The notes: generated from the sequence alone by a model not told the origin. A stretch of 64,000 nt of DNA from Modestobacter marinus (GCF_011758655.1 NZ_JAAMPA010000001.1:310001-374000), one strand, 5' to 3'; numbered from the stretch's first letter, positions 32,531 through 41,473 are shown. Numbers and translations: made by a program.

Positions 32531-33331
32531 TCAGCCGGCGACCCGGACCTCGACCTCGACGTCCTCGCCGTCGAACGAGCGGTGCCCGGCGGCCGGCCGC
32601 GCCTCCAGCAGCGGCTCCGGGTAACGCCACACCGCGTCCTCGTACCGGCGGCCGGCGACCGTCAGGTGCTCGTAGCTCGCCACGCCCTTGTACGGGCACT
32701 CCGTCGTGGTGTCGCTCGGCTCCAGGAACTCCGCCCGGACGTCGGACTCCGGCACGTACCAGCGGGCCGGCAGGCCGGTCTCGAAGACCGCGACCGGCGC
32801 ACGGGTGTCGGCGACCACCTGGCCACCGACCCGGACGACGACGTGCCGGGACGAGCGGCGGGCATCCACCCGGTGGAACGGGTCGCGTGGGTGACCGAGC
32901 ATCTGCTCCTCCTCGATCCACCAGGAGTCGAGCCGGTCCAGGTCGAAGGAGACCAGCCCGGCCAGCTGCGGGCAGCCGTCGACCGGCTCCGGGTAGGACC
33001 ACGCCACGTCCTCCACCCGGCGCCCGTCGACCTCCAGGTGCCAGTAGTGGGCCTCGCCCTTGAACGGGCAGGTGGTGCGGGTGTCACTGGGCTGCAGGGC
33101 GCCGGGCACCACGTCGGCCTCGGGCAGGTACCAACGCGGCAGCAGCCCGGTCTCGTGCAGCAGCTGCGCCCGCGTGGTGTCCACGACGGTCCGCCCGCCC
33201 GACATCCCGCGGATCCGCTCCTGCAGCGGGTGCAGGAACAACGCGTGCGCGGGGGCGACCGACCACAGGTCGGCGTTCAGCTGCCCGGTCGACGGGCGGG
33301 CGAGCGGGCCGGTTCCGAGGGTCAGCGCCAT
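32531..33331 (-). CDS. Tandem DUF427 protein
   Basis: A 266-residue protein made of two DUF427 domains (about 40-135 and 155-250). Each has the family core: RWYLPEADV or RWYVPESDV, then a PSDTxTxCPxKG stretch, a Tyr/His pair and a VAWSYPEP or AVWRYPEP strand. DUF427 is a small beta-rich fold of unknown activity, widespread in actinobacteria. ATG 33331 is preceded 6 nt upstream by TACCGT and by no ribosome site, so the mRNA is probably leaderless. The gene is divergent from the secreted-protein gene at 33528. Confidence 0.88.
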   Translation of the reverse strand: MALTLGTGPLARPSTGQLNADLWSVAPAHALFLHPLQERIRGMSGGRTVVDTTRAQLLHETGLLPRWYLPEADVVPGALQPSDTRTTCPFKGEAHYWHLEVDGRRVEDVAWSYPEPVDGCPQLAGLVSFDLDRLDSWWIEEEQMLGHPRDPFHRVDARRSSRHVVVRVGGQVVADTRAPVAVFETGLPARWYVPESDVRAEFLEPSDTTTECPYKGVASYEHLTVAGRRYEDAVWRYPEPLLEARPAAGHRSFDGEDVEVEVRVAG

Positions 33332-33337
33332 GGACCG

Positions 33338-33343
33338 ACGGTA
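33338..33343 (-). promoter_or_regulatory. -10 hexamer of leaderless DUF427 gene promoter
   Basis: TACCGT on the minus strand ends 6 nt before the ATG at 33331; no ribosome site is present. Confidence 0.55.
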
Positions 33344-33527
33344 GGCGGGTCAGGTGGGGTCCGCCCGGCCGGACAGCCCGGCGCGAGGTACCGCCCCCTC
33401 TCGGCCCGCACCGCGCCGCGGTCGCCAGGGCGGGCGCAGACCCGACGTCGGCGGAGGGGCGGTCACGAGATCGTCACGTTCACCCGCGTCGGGCCGGGGC
33501 ACCACGACGGGGACCGAGGAGGTCGTC

Positions 33528-34106
33528 ATGGGCAGGTCCGGCACTCGTCCGCGCACGCTCGTCGTGGTGGTCCTCGCCGCCGTCGCACTGCTGGCCGGCG
33601 CGCTGCCTGCCCAGGCGGCCGGCGACCCGTACTGCGGGATCCGCTGGGGGTCACTGCCGGAGAGCCGGCCGGCGGGGGCGTTCCCGCCGGGCACGGTCAG
33701 CGACGTCCGCACCGGGCAGCACCCGTGCTTCGACCGGCTGGTGGTCGACCTCGCCGCGGCCGACGCGACCGGCTACGACGTCCGGTACGTGGACCAGGTC
33801 GGCGCGCAGGGCTCCGGGACGCCCGTGCCCGTCGCCGGCGGTGCGGTGCTGCAGCTGCTGGTCCGCGCCCCCGCCTACGACGAGTCGCGCGGCGCCACCT
33901 ACCTGCCCGAGGACCCGGCCCGGGTCGTCGACGTCACCGGCGCGCGGACGCTGCGCCAGGTGGCCTGGGCAGGCTCCTTCGAGGGGCAGACGTCGATGGC
34001 CGTGGGCACCCGCGCCCGGCTGCCGGTCCGGGTGTTCGTGCTCGACGGCGCGCCGGGCCGGCCCGACGGCGCCCGGGTGGTGGTCGACGTCGCCCACCAC
34101 TGGTGA
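33528..34106 (+). CDS. Secreted protein, AMIN-like domain
   Basis: A 192-residue exported protein. The signal peptide has basic residues 3-9, a hydrophobic core (about 11-25) and a PAQA|A cleavage site near residue 31. The mature part contains the pattern of actinobacterial AMIN-like proteins: a CFDRLVVDLA start, YDVRYVDQVGAQGSG in the middle and LPVRVFVLD near the end, plus two Cys (CGIRW and HPCFD) that may pair. The family may bind cell-wall glycan; no enzymatic residues are seen. ATG 33528 follows GAGGAGG. Confidence 0.8.
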   Translation: MGRSGTRPRTLVVVVLAAVALLAGALPAQAAGDPYCGIRWGSLPESRPAGAFPPGTVSDVRTGQHPCFDRLVVDLAAADATGYDVRYVDQVGAQGSGTPVPVAGGAVLQLLVRAPAYDESRGATYLPEDPARVVDVTGARTLRQVAWAGSFEGQTSMAVGTRARLPVRVFVLDGAPGRPDGARVVVDVAHHW

Positions 34107-34122
34107 GCCCCGCCTCCACCGC

Positions 34123-34638
34123 TCAGGCCGGCGACGGCGCGTCCCCCTCGTCGGGCTCGCGCTCCTTGAGCCGCAGCAGCCACGCCGTGCACCCGAGCAG
34201 GACCACCAGCACGCCGAGGACGGCGATCTCGGTGATCCGGTCGTCGAACTGCGCACCCTTGCCCAGGACGCCCGCCGCCTCGACCGAGAGCACGACGATC
34301 TCCTTGATCGAGGCGATGATCCCGACCAGCAGGAACGGCTCGGCGACCAGCTCGCGGCGCTCCACCGTGATCCGCACCGCGAAGAGCAGCTCGACGATGA
34401 TGAAGACGAGCAGCAGCACGTCGAGCAGCTCGAGCACCGGGGCCTGGGAGAGGTCGCCGATCATCCCCCACGTCGTCTTCCCGGCCACGACGAGCAGCAC
34501 GAGCGCGCTGACCACCAGGAACAGCGCGATCCCCGCGTAGACGACGTTCTCGCCGATCTCCAGTGCCCGGGTGCCGAAGCGGCCGAGGACGGGACGTTCC
34601 TGCTGGTCGGGGTCCCGCCGGGCCCGCTGGGTCGCCAT
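34123..34638 (-). CDS. PsiE family membrane protein
   Basis: A 171-residue protein with four hydrophobic helices and the phosphate-starvation-inducible PsiE pattern: VLELLDVLLLVFIIVELLFAVRITVERRELVAEPFLLVGIIASIKEIVVLSVE (in pieces). The ATG at 34638 starts MATQRARRD. Function of PsiE is unknown; the family is linked to phosphate starvation in enterobacteria. It converges with the AMIN-like gene with a gap of only 16 nt, and no terminator is visible between them. Confidence 0.85.
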   Translation of the reverse strand: MATQRARRDPDQQERPVLGRFGTRALEIGENVVYAGIALFLVVSALVLLVVAGKTTWGMIGDLSQAPVLELLDVLLLVFIIVELLFAVRITVERRELVAEPFLLVGIIASIKEIVVLSVEAAGVLGKGAQFDDRITEIAVLGVLVVLLGCTAWLLRLKEREPDEGDAPSPA

Positions 34639-34790
34639 CGGACGATCATCGCCGACCGCGTCCCCGCCCGAGGCGACCGCGGGCAGGTGTCCCCCGCACG
34701 GGTCAGTTCCCGGCACCGCCCGGCGAGGTGGTCGGACGCGGCCGACCAGGACTCCCACCCGGCGTCGCAGCCGGGTCGGGTCCCGATCGG

Positions 34791-35126
34791 TCAGGGGGCG
34801 GTGGGCCGCCCGCCCCAGCCGTCGCCGTCCTGCGGACGACGCGGCGGCTCGATGGCCAGCGGCGCCCGGCGCAGGGTGTCCAGCAGCTCGGACCCGGGCT
34901 CCCGGGACGGGACGTCGACCATCAGCTCGGCCGGGGTGTCCGGGACCTGGTCGGCCGGGTCGAAGCTGCGCGGGACCCGCTTGAGGTGCCTGCCCATCGA
35001 CCGGCCCAGCCACAGCACCGCGATCAGCAGCAACACGATGAGCAGGAGGCCCAGCGGACCGGCCTTGCCGACGTCCTCCGGCAGTTGCTGCTCCTGGACG
35101 GCGAGGACGGTGAGTGCGGTGGTCAC
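34791..35126 (-). CDS. Conserved small membrane protein next to mca
   Basis: A 111-residue protein with one clear membrane helix (about 24-42; PLGLLLIVLLLIAVLWLG). A basic stretch (RSMGRHLKRVPRSF) and an acidic, Pro-rich cytoplasmic tail follow. GTG 35126 overlaps the mca stop as GTGA, so it is translationally coupled to the mycothiol conjugate amidase. I recall similar small proteins next to mca in other actinobacteria, but their function is unknown. Confidence 0.8.
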   Translation of the reverse strand: MTTALTVLAVQEQQLPEDVGKAGPLGLLLIVLLLIAVLWLGRSMGRHLKRVPRSFDPADQVPDTPAELMVDVPSREPGSELLDTLRRAPLAIEPPRRPQDGDGWGGRPTAP

Positions 35127-36010
35127 GAGACACGCTCCGAGGTGCGGACGCCGGCGAACAGGTCGTCCTCCGGGACGGGGACGTCGACCAGCGACCGGGC
35201 CAGCTCGTAGTCCTCGGTCGGCCAGGTGCGGGTCTGCAGGTCCAGCGGGACCGAGAACCAGCGACCGGTCGGGTCGATCTGGGTGGCGTGGGCGATCAGC
35301 GCGGCGTCCCGCACCGGGAAGTACTCGGCGCAGGGCACCCGGGTGGTGACCCGGTGGGAGATGTCGTTGGCCGGGTCCCACTTCGCCAGCCACTCGGTGT
35401 ACGGCGACTCGGCCCCCTCGGCCAGCATCGCCTCGTGCAGCGCCTTCGTCCGGGGCAGCGTGAAGCCCATGTGGTAGTAGAGCTTGCTCGGCTGCCAGGG
35501 CTCCCCGAGCCCGGGGTAGCGGTCCGGGTCACCGGCCGCCTCGAAGGCGTGCACCGAGATGTCGTGGGTCTTGATGTGGTCCGGGTGCGGGTAGCCGCCC
35601 CGCTCGTCGTAGGTCAGCACCACCTGCGGCCGGAACCGCCGGATCAGCTCGACCAGGGGCGCGGCGGCCTCCTCGACCGGGACCAGCGCGAAGCAGCCCT
35701 CCGGGAGCGGCGGCAGCGGGTCGCCCTCGGGCAGCCCGGAGTCGACGAAGCCGAGGAACTCCTGCTCGACGCCGAGGATCTCCCGGGCCCGGGCCATCTC
35801 CTCGGTGCGGATCTCGGCCATCCGCTCCCACACCTCGGGGCGGTCCATCGCCGGGTTCAGCACCGACCCGCGCTCCCCGCCGGTGCAGGTCGCCACCATC
35901 ACCTGGGCGCCCTCGGCGACGTACTTGGCCATGGTCGCGGCGCCCTTGCTCGACTCGTCGTCGGGGTGGGCGTGCACCGCGAGCAGGCGCAACTGGTCCG
36001 GTTCGGTCAC
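35123..36010 (-). CDS. mca: Mycothiol S-conjugate amidase
   Basis: A 295-residue zinc hydrolase of the LmbE/MshB family. Mca cleaves mycothiol S-conjugates of electrophiles and drugs to a mercapturic acid and GlcN-Ins. The zinc motif AVHAHPDDES (His15, Asp18) opens the protein and the second His lies in GGYPHPDHIKTHD. The long C-terminal part (HATQIDPTGRWFSVPLDLQTRTWPTEDYELARS in pieces) is diagnostic of Mca over MshB. GTG 36010 follows GAGGAGC. Its presence shows that the host makes mycothiol. Confidence 0.93.
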   Translation of the reverse strand: MTEPDQLRLLAVHAHPDDESSKGAATMAKYVAEGAQVMVATCTGGERGSVLNPAMDRPEVWERMAEIRTEEMARAREILGVEQEFLGFVDSGLPEGDPLPPLPEGCFALVPVEEAAAPLVELIRRFRPQVVLTYDERGGYPHPDHIKTHDISVHAFEAAGDPDRYPGLGEPWQPSKLYYHMGFTLPRTKALHEAMLAEGAESPYTEWLAKWDPANDISHRVTTRVPCAEYFPVRDAALIAHATQIDPTGRWFSVPLDLQTRTWPTEDYELARSLVDVPVPEDDLFAGVRTSERVS

Positions 36011-36308
36011 GTGTGCTGCTCCTCGCTCCGCTCGTCGAACCCGTGCCCGACGGTGCCCTGCTCCGTGCGCGACACGCACGCCCGGTCGCGACACCCATTG
36101 TCCCCCCGGCCGGTGCGTCGTGGCACGCACCCCGGCGACTCCTGGTGTGCCCCGCGCCACTCCACCGGACCCCGGAGCCGAGGAGCCCTCCGGCCGGATC
36201 CGTTCCGCCGACGACTGCACGGGGCTGCGCTCCGGTGTTACGTTGCTCGGATTGACCACCGGTGACCTGCGGAGCAGCGGGTCGCGACGACGAGCACCGG
36301 GAGCGACT
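36011..36308. other. Divergent intergenic region mca/greA
   Basis: This 298-nt stretch holds the promoters of mca (leftward) and greA (rightward). I see no coding potential, hairpin or convincing consensus in it. An AT-containing stretch near 36235-36255 (GTGTTACGTTGCTCGGATTG) is the best candidate for the greA promoter. Confidence 0.4.
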
Positions 36309-36815
36309 GTGTCCACCCCCACCGACGAGCAGGACCAGGGCGTCTGGCTGACGCAGGAGGCCCACGACCGGTTGCGAGCCGAGCTCGAGCAGCTGGTGGC
36401 GAGCCGACCGGCCATGGCCAAGGAGATCAACGACCGCCGCGAGGAGGGTGACCTCAAGGAGAACGGCGGCTACCACGCGGCCCGTGAGGAACAGGGCAAG
36501 GCCGAGGGCCGGATCCGCCAGCTCACCGACCTGCTCCGGAAGGCCCGGGTCGGCGAGGCCCCGACGACGGCGACCAACGCCGCCGTCGGCACGGTCATCA
36601 CCATCGCCTTCGACGGCGACGAGGACGACACCGAGCGGTTCCTGCTGGGCTCGCGGGAGATCGCCGGGACCACCGACCTGACGGTCTACTCCCCCGAGTC
36701 CGCGCTGGGTGCGGCGATCGTGGGAGCCGAACCGGGCTCGACGGTCACCTACCAGGCCCCGAACGGCAAGGACATCTCCGTGAAGGTCCTGGCCATCGAG
36801 CCGTTCACCGCCTGA
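36309..36815 (+). CDS. greA: Transcription elongation factor GreA
   Basis: A 168-residue Gre factor that reactivates backtracked RNA polymerase by stimulating transcript cleavage. The N-terminal coiled coil carries the acidic tip motif EEGDLKENGGYHAAREEQGKAE, and the C-terminal FKBP-like domain has AAIVGAEPGSTVTYQAPNGK. GTG 36309 (VSTPTDEQ) follows GGGAG. Compared with E. coli GreA, the C-domain contains a short acidic insert (FDGDEDDTERF). Confidence 0.94.
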   Translation: MSTPTDEQDQGVWLTQEAHDRLRAELEQLVASRPAMAKEINDRREEGDLKENGGYHAAREEQGKAEGRIRQLTDLLRKARVGEAPTTATNAAVGTVITIAFDGDEDDTERFLLGSREIAGTTDLTVYSPESALGAAIVGAEPGSTVTYQAPNGKDISVKVLAIEPFTA

Positions 36816-36836
36816 CCCGCCGGCGGCTGCACCCCG

Positions 36837-37265
36837 ATGACCTCGCCTGACCTCCCGGCCGGGGCGATGACCCCTGACCTCCCGGCCGGGACGGTGGACC
36901 CAGGCGTCCCGGCCGGGGCGATCAGGGGCTCGACGGACGGCGGGCGGGCGCGTTCCCGGCGGGCCGAGAACACCACCTTCGTCTGCGGGCACTGCCAGAC
37001 GCCGGTGCCGGCGAACACCGACGGCCACTACCGCAACCACTGCCCGTGGTGCCTGTGGTCGTTGCACGTCGACGACCTGCCCGGCGACCGGGCCAGCGAG
37101 TGCCGGCAGCTGATGGAGCCCATCGGCCTGGTCGAGAAGTCGGGGAAGGGCTGGCAGGTGGTGCACCGTTGCACCGCCTGCGGCCACCGCCAGCCCAATC
37201 GCCTGGTCCGGGACGGCGCCGCCCCCGACGACCTCGACCTGGTGCTCGCCCTGCCCTGGCTGTGA
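36837..37265 (+). CDS. RNHCP domain protein
   Basis: A 142-residue protein. The RNHCP domain (about 48-140) has two zinc-ribbon-like Cys pairs (FVCGHC and HCPWC), the name-giving HYRNHCPWCLW, VDDLPGDRA, and a further CTACG knuckle. It is probably a nucleic-acid or zinc-binding module of unknown role. The first 30 residues come from three imperfect copies of a DLPAGAMTP-like unit. The true start could therefore be Met1 or Met11; I kept the longer one. It follows greA by 21 nt, likely in the same transcript. Confidence 0.8.
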   Translation: MTSPDLPAGAMTPDLPAGTVDPGVPAGAIRGSTDGGRARSRRAENTTFVCGHCQTPVPANTDGHYRNHCPWCLWSLHVDDLPGDRASECRQLMEPIGLVEKSGKGWQVVHRCTACGHRQPNRLVRDGAAPDDLDLVLALPWL

Positions 37266-37421
37266 CCCTGCCGCAGCCTGGGCGCCCGCGCCGCAGCTGA
37301 GCTCGGCTGGCCGCGATCCCGCCGCGAGCCGGGCCACGTACCCCCGCACCGCGGCGGAGCTGCCCTTGGTCCCGGCCCGCACCGGGCCGGCGGTCCCCCG
37401 AGCGGGTCCGTCTCCGCACAG

Positions 37422-37460
37422 CAGCACGCCCCCACGGCGGTCGTCCGTGGGGGCGTGCTG
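37422..37460. terminator. Bidirectional stem-loop terminator
   Basis: CAGCACGCCCCCACGG and its exact complement form a 16-bp stem over a 7-nt loop between the convergent RNHCP and M3 peptidase genes. Confidence 0.85.
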
Positions 37461-37470
37461 TCTGTCGGGA

Positions 37471-39552
37471 TCAGGCGACGGGCGTGAGCCCCCGGCGGCG
37501 CAGCAGCGGGCCGGTGTCGGCGGCCCGGCCGCGGACGGCGGCGAAGGCGCCCAGCGGGTCGACCGAGCCACCGCGGGAGAGCAGCTCGCCGCGGAAGACG
37601 TCGCCGTTCTCCCGGCGCAGCCCGCCGTTCTCCTTGAACCACTCCACGGTGTCGGCGTCCAGCACCTCCGACCAGATGTAGGAGTAGTAGCCGGCCGAGT
37701 AGCCGCCGGCGAAGACGTGCTGGAAGTACGTCGTCCGGTACCGCGGCGGCACCAGGTCGAAGGCGACGCCGGCGTCGGCGAGCGCCTGGGCCTCGAAGGC
37801 CTGCGCGTCGGCGACCTCGGTGTCCGGCCCGATCCGGTGCCAGGCCTGGTCGAGCAGCGTGGCCCCCAGGTACTCGACGGTGGCGAAGCCCTCCCCCCAC
37901 AGGGCGGCGGCCTCCAGCGCGTCGACCGTCTCCTGCGCCAGCGGCTCCCCGGTCTCGACGTGCTTGGCGTAGTGCGCCAGCACCTCCGGCCACAGCGCCC
38001 ACATCTCGTTGACCTGGCTGGGGAACTCGACGAAGTCGCGCGGCACGCTGGTGCCGCTGAACCGCGGGTAGGTGACCGCCGAGGACAGGCCGTGCAGCGC
38101 GTGCCCGAACTCGTGGAAGAGCGTCGTCACCTCGTCCAGGGTCAGCAGCGTCGGCTGCCCGGCCGCGGCCCGGGTGACGTTGAGGCAGTTGAACACCACC
38201 GGCCGGGTCTCCAGCAGGCCGGACTGGCTGACGAACGAGCTCATCCAGGCCCCGCCGCGCTTGCCCTCGCGGGCGAAGAAGTCACCCAGGTACAGCCCGA
38301 CCGGCCGCTCGTCGGCGAAGACCTCCCAGACCCGGACGTCGGGGTGGTAGCCCTGCAGGTCCGGGCGGGGGGTGAAGGTGAAGCCGTAGAGCAGCTCGGC
38401 GGCGCGGAACACCCCGTCGACCAGCACCCGGTCCAGCTCGAACCACGGGCGCAGCGCGGCGCTGTCGACGGCGTAGCGCTCGGCCCGCACCCGTTCGGAG
38501 TAGAACGACCAGTCCCAGGCGGCCAGCTCGACGCCGTCGGCGGCGGCCACCTCGGCGAGCACCTCGGCCTCCGACTTGGCGTTGGCCATCGCCGGGGGCA
38601 CGAGCGCACCCAGCAACTCGTCGACGGCGGCCGACGTCCGGGCGGTCTGGTCGGCGGCGATCAGGTCGGCATGGGTGTCGAAGCCCAGCAGCTGTGCCCG
38701 GACGGCGCGCAGGTGCGCCATCTCCACCGCGATCGGGCCGTTGTCGTGCTCACCGGCCGAGGCCCGGGTCAGCGAGGCCTCGTGCAGCCGGCGGCGCAGC
38801 TCCCGGTTGCGCAGCTTCGCCATCGCCGGCTGGCCGCTGGGCAGCACCAGGGTGAGCAGGTACCCGCCCTCGTGGCCGCGCTCGGCGGCCGCACCGGCCG
38901 CGGCCTGCACCTCGGCGGGGCTCAGCCCGTCCAGGTCGGCCTCGTCGGTGACCAGCACGGCCGCTGCCTCGGTGGCCACGACCAGGTTCTGGCCGAAGGT
39001 CGTGGACAGCTCCGACAGCCGCTGGTTGAGCTCACGCAGCTGCTCCCGGCCGGCGTCGTCCAGGTCGGCTCCGGCGAGCACGAAGTCCAGGTGGTACCGC
39101 TCGACCAGGCGGACCGCCTCCTCGTCCAGCCCGGCGTCGTGCCGGCCGGCGTGGACCGCGTCGATCCGGGCGAACAGCGCCGGGTCCAGGCGCAGGGCGT
39201 CGGAGTGCGCTGCCGACAGCGGCGCGATCTCCCGCTCGATCTCCCGCAGCCGGTCGCTGGACATCGACGACGACAGGTTCCAGAAGACCGCCTCCGCCCG
39301 GCCGAGCAGCTGGCCGGAGCGCTCCAGTGCGACGACGGTGTTGTCGAACGTCGGCTCGGCCGAGTCGGCCAGCAGCGCGGCGACCTCGGCACGCTGCTCC
39401 GCCATCCCGGCCAGCAGCGCCTCCCGGCAGTGCTCCAGCGAGATGTCGGCGAACGGGGGCAGCTCGTAGGGCAGCGTCGAGGGGGCGGCCAGCGGGTGGG
39501 ACGCGGACAGGGGCGCGGGTGCCGGCGAGGGAGCCGGTGCAGTGGTGCTCAT
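37471..39552 (-). CDS. M3 family metallopeptidase (oligopeptidase A/Dcp type)
   Basis: A 693-residue cytoplasmic zinc peptidase that degrades oligopeptides. The active-site motif LFHEFGHALHGLSS (HExxH plus downstream Glu) lies near residue 480. YPRFSGTSVPRDFVEFPSQVNEMWA supplies the third ligand region, and YSAGYYSYIWSEVLDAD near the C-terminus is diagnostic of the family. The start could be ATG 39561 or 39552; the second sits at better distance from GAGAGG. The N-terminus is Ala/Pro/Ser-rich. It is followed upstream by a strong hairpin that isolates it from the ABC genes. Confidence 0.93.
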   Translation of the reverse strand: MSTTAPAPSPAPAPLSASHPLAAPSTLPYELPPFADISLEHCREALLAGMAEQRAEVAALLADSAEPTFDNTVVALERSGQLLGRAEAVFWNLSSSMSSDRLREIEREIAPLSAAHSDALRLDPALFARIDAVHAGRHDAGLDEEAVRLVERYHLDFVLAGADLDDAGREQLRELNQRLSELSTTFGQNLVVATEAAAVLVTDEADLDGLSPAEVQAAAGAAAERGHEGGYLLTLVLPSGQPAMAKLRNRELRRRLHEASLTRASAGEHDNGPIAVEMAHLRAVRAQLLGFDTHADLIAADQTARTSAAVDELLGALVPPAMANAKSEAEVLAEVAAADGVELAAWDWSFYSERVRAERYAVDSAALRPWFELDRVLVDGVFRAAELLYGFTFTPRPDLQGYHPDVRVWEVFADERPVGLYLGDFFAREGKRGGAWMSSFVSQSGLLETRPVVFNCLNVTRAAAGQPTLLTLDEVTTLFHEFGHALHGLSSAVTYPRFSGTSVPRDFVEFPSQVNEMWALWPEVLAHYAKHVETGEPLAQETVDALEAAALWGEGFATVEYLGATLLDQAWHRIGPDTEVADAQAFEAQALADAGVAFDLVPPRYRTTYFQHVFAGGYSAGYYSYIWSEVLDADTVEWFKENGGLRRENGDVFRGELLSRGGSVDPLGAFAAVRGRAADTGPLLRRRGLTPVA

Positions 39553-39609
39553 CCCGCTCATCCTCTCCCCGCGCCGGATGGGCCGTCACCTGGATCGGCC
39601 CCCTGCGGG

Positions 39610-39641
39610 GTCCCGCCACACGCACGCGCGTGTGGCGGGAC
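39610..39641. terminator. Stem-loop terminator
   Basis: GTCCCGCCACACGC and its complement form a perfect 14-bp stem with loop ACGC between the ABC permease stop (39659) and the M3 peptidase start. An outer GGCCCC/GGGGCC pair extends the structure. Confidence 0.8.
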
Positions 39642-39658
39642 GACGGCGGGGCCCTCCC

Positions 39659-40465
39659 TCAGCGGCTCGCGGTGCGCAGGTAGGCCCGCACCGCCAGCGG
39701 GACGAAGACGATCAGGATCGCCACCGTCCACAGGACCGTGTAGAGCGCCGGGTGCTGCAGCGACCACACGTCGGGGACCGGGACGCCGGCGGGCACGTTG
39801 CCGAACAGCTCCCGTGCCGCCTGGACGACGGTGGACACCGGGTTCCACTCGGCGAAGGCGCGCAGCGGCGCCGGGAAGCTCTCCAGCGGGACGAAGGCGT
39901 TGGACGCGAAGGTCAACGGGAAGATCACGATGAAGCTCGCGTTGTTGACCACCTCCGGGGTGCGGACGAGCAGGCCGACCAGCGCCATCAGCCAGGAGAT
40001 GGCGAAGGCGAAGACCAGCAGCACCAGGAACCCGCCGATCGCCTCGCCGATCGAGGAGTTGATCCGCCAGCCCACCACGAAGCCGGTCAGCGCCATCACC
40101 GTGATCGAGATGACGTTGAGCCCGAGGTCGGCGACGGTGCGGCCGATCAGCACCGCCGACCGGGACATGGGCAGCGACCGGAACCGGTCGATCAGCCCCT
40201 TCTGCAGGTCCTCGGCGATGCTGGCCCCGGTGACGGTGGAGCCGAAGACCACCGTCTGGGCGAAGATGCCCGGCAGCAGGAACTCGGCGTAGCTGATGCC
40301 CGGCGGCAGGTTGATCGCGCCGCCGAAGATGTAGCGGAACAGCACCACGAACATGATCGGCGACAGGGTCGCGAACACGATCAGGTCGGGCACCCGCTTG
40401 ACCTTGATCAGGTTGCGCTTGGTGATGACGACGCTGTCGGAGACGGTCTCGGCCAGGGTGCTCAT
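39659..40465 (-). CDS. ABC-2 type exporter permease
   Basis: A 268-residue permease with six hydrophobic segments. The ABC-2 features are VPDLIVFATLSPIMFVVLFRYIFGG at the first helix, EDLQKGLIDRFRSLPMSRSAVLIGR as the coupling region, and ASNAFVPLESFPAPLRAFAEWNPVS before the last helix. This is the DrrB/daunorubicin-resistance class. ATG 40465 overlaps the ATPase stop as ATGA. Substrate unknown. Confidence 0.91.
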   Translation of the reverse strand: MSTLAETVSDSVVITKRNLIKVKRVPDLIVFATLSPIMFVVLFRYIFGGAINLPPGISYAEFLLPGIFAQTVVFGSTVTGASIAEDLQKGLIDRFRSLPMSRSAVLIGRTVADLGLNVISITVMALTGFVVGWRINSSIGEAIGGFLVLLVFAFAISWLMALVGLLVRTPEVVNNASFIVIFPLTFASNAFVPLESFPAPLRAFAEWNPVSTVVQAARELFGNVPAGVPVPDVWSLQHPALYTVLWTVAILIVFVPLAVRAYLRTASR

Positions 40466-41466
40466 GACTGCGCTCCTGCGCTGACGGTGGACGAGGGCTC
40501 GGCCTCGGGGCCGGCGCCCTCGGCGTCCTCGGCGGACCGCCCGGTGAGGGTGAGGAAGACGTCGTCCAGGTCGGGCCGGCGCAGGCCGATGTCGAGCACC
40601 TGGGCGCTGGTGCCCGACAGCCGGCGCAGCGCCTCGGCCAGGGTGTCGGTGCCGCCGGTGACCGGCACCGACAGCCGCCGGGTCTGCCGGTCGGCGTGCA
40701 GCTCGCCGTGCGACAGCGGGCGTAGCGCGTCGGTGACCACCGCGAGCTGCTCGACAGTGCCCACGGTGAGCTCCAGCCGCTCGCCGCCCACCTGCGCCTT
40801 CAGCTCGTCGGCGGTGCCGCGGGCGATGACCTGCCCGCGGTCGATGACCACCATCCGGTCGGCCAGCCGGTCGGCCTCCTCCAGGTACTGCGTGGTGAGC
40901 AGGATCGTCGTCCCGTCGCTGACCAGGTCGGCGATGAACTCCCACATGCCCAGTCGGCTGCGCGGGTCGAGGCCGGTGGTCGGCTCGTCGAGGAACAGCA
41001 CCCGGGGCCGGGCGATGAGCGAGGCGGCGATGTCCAGCCGGCGGCGCATGCCGCCGGAGTAGGTCTTCGCCGGGCGGTTCGCCGCGTCGGACAGGTCGAA
41101 GCGCTCCAGCAGCTGGCCGGCGCGTGAACGGGCCTCCCGCTTGCCCAGCCGGTACAGCCGCCCGACCATCTCCAGGTTCTCCTGCCCGGTCAGGTACTCG
41201 TCGACCGCGGCGTACTGGCCGGTCAGCCCGATCATGGCGCGCACCTGGTCGGCCTGGCTGAGGACGTCGAGCCCGGCCACCTCCGCCCGCCCCGCGTCGG
41301 GCTGCAGCAGGGTGCTCAGGATCCGGACGACGGTGGTCTTGCCGGCGCCGTTGGGCCCCAGCAGCCCGAGGACGGTGCCCTCGGACACGGTGAGGTCGAC
41401 CCCACCGAGCGCGGTGTTCTCCCCGAAGCGCTTCACGAGCCCCTCGACGACGACGGCATCGGTCAT
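40462..41466 (-). CDS. ABC exporter ATP-binding protein (DrrA family)
   Basis: A 334-residue ATPase: Walker A GPNGAGKTT, signature YSGGMRRRLDIAASLI, Walker B VLFLDEPTTGLDPRSR, H-loop TTQYLEEAD (Gln replaces the usual His in TTHYLxEA, a common DrrA variant). The C-terminal 90 residues form the DrrA regulatory extension and end in an acidic tail. I start at ATG 41466, which lies 7 nt after TAGCGT with no ribosome site, so the mRNA is probably leaderless. Paralogue of 23533-24528. Confidence 0.91.
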   Translation of the reverse strand: MTDAVVVEGLVKRFGENTALGGVDLTVSEGTVLGLLGPNGAGKTTVVRILSTLLQPDAGRAEVAGLDVLSQADQVRAMIGLTGQYAAVDEYLTGQENLEMVGRLYRLGKREARSRAGQLLERFDLSDAANRPAKTYSGGMRRRLDIAASLIARPRVLFLDEPTTGLDPRSRLGMWEFIADLVSDGTTILLTTQYLEEADRLADRMVVIDRGQVIARGTADELKAQVGGERLELTVGTVEQLAVVTDALRPLSHGELHADRQTRRLSVPVTGGTDTLAEALRRLSGTSAQVLDIGLRRPDLDDVFLTLTGRSAEDAEGAGPEAEPSSTVSAGAQS

Positions 41467-41473
41467 GCTGCGC

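Noticed and set aside
37366..39933. 855-codon plus-strand frame over the M3 peptidase
   Set aside because: It covers a clear zinc peptidase on the other strand, has no domain and runs through two terminator hairpins.
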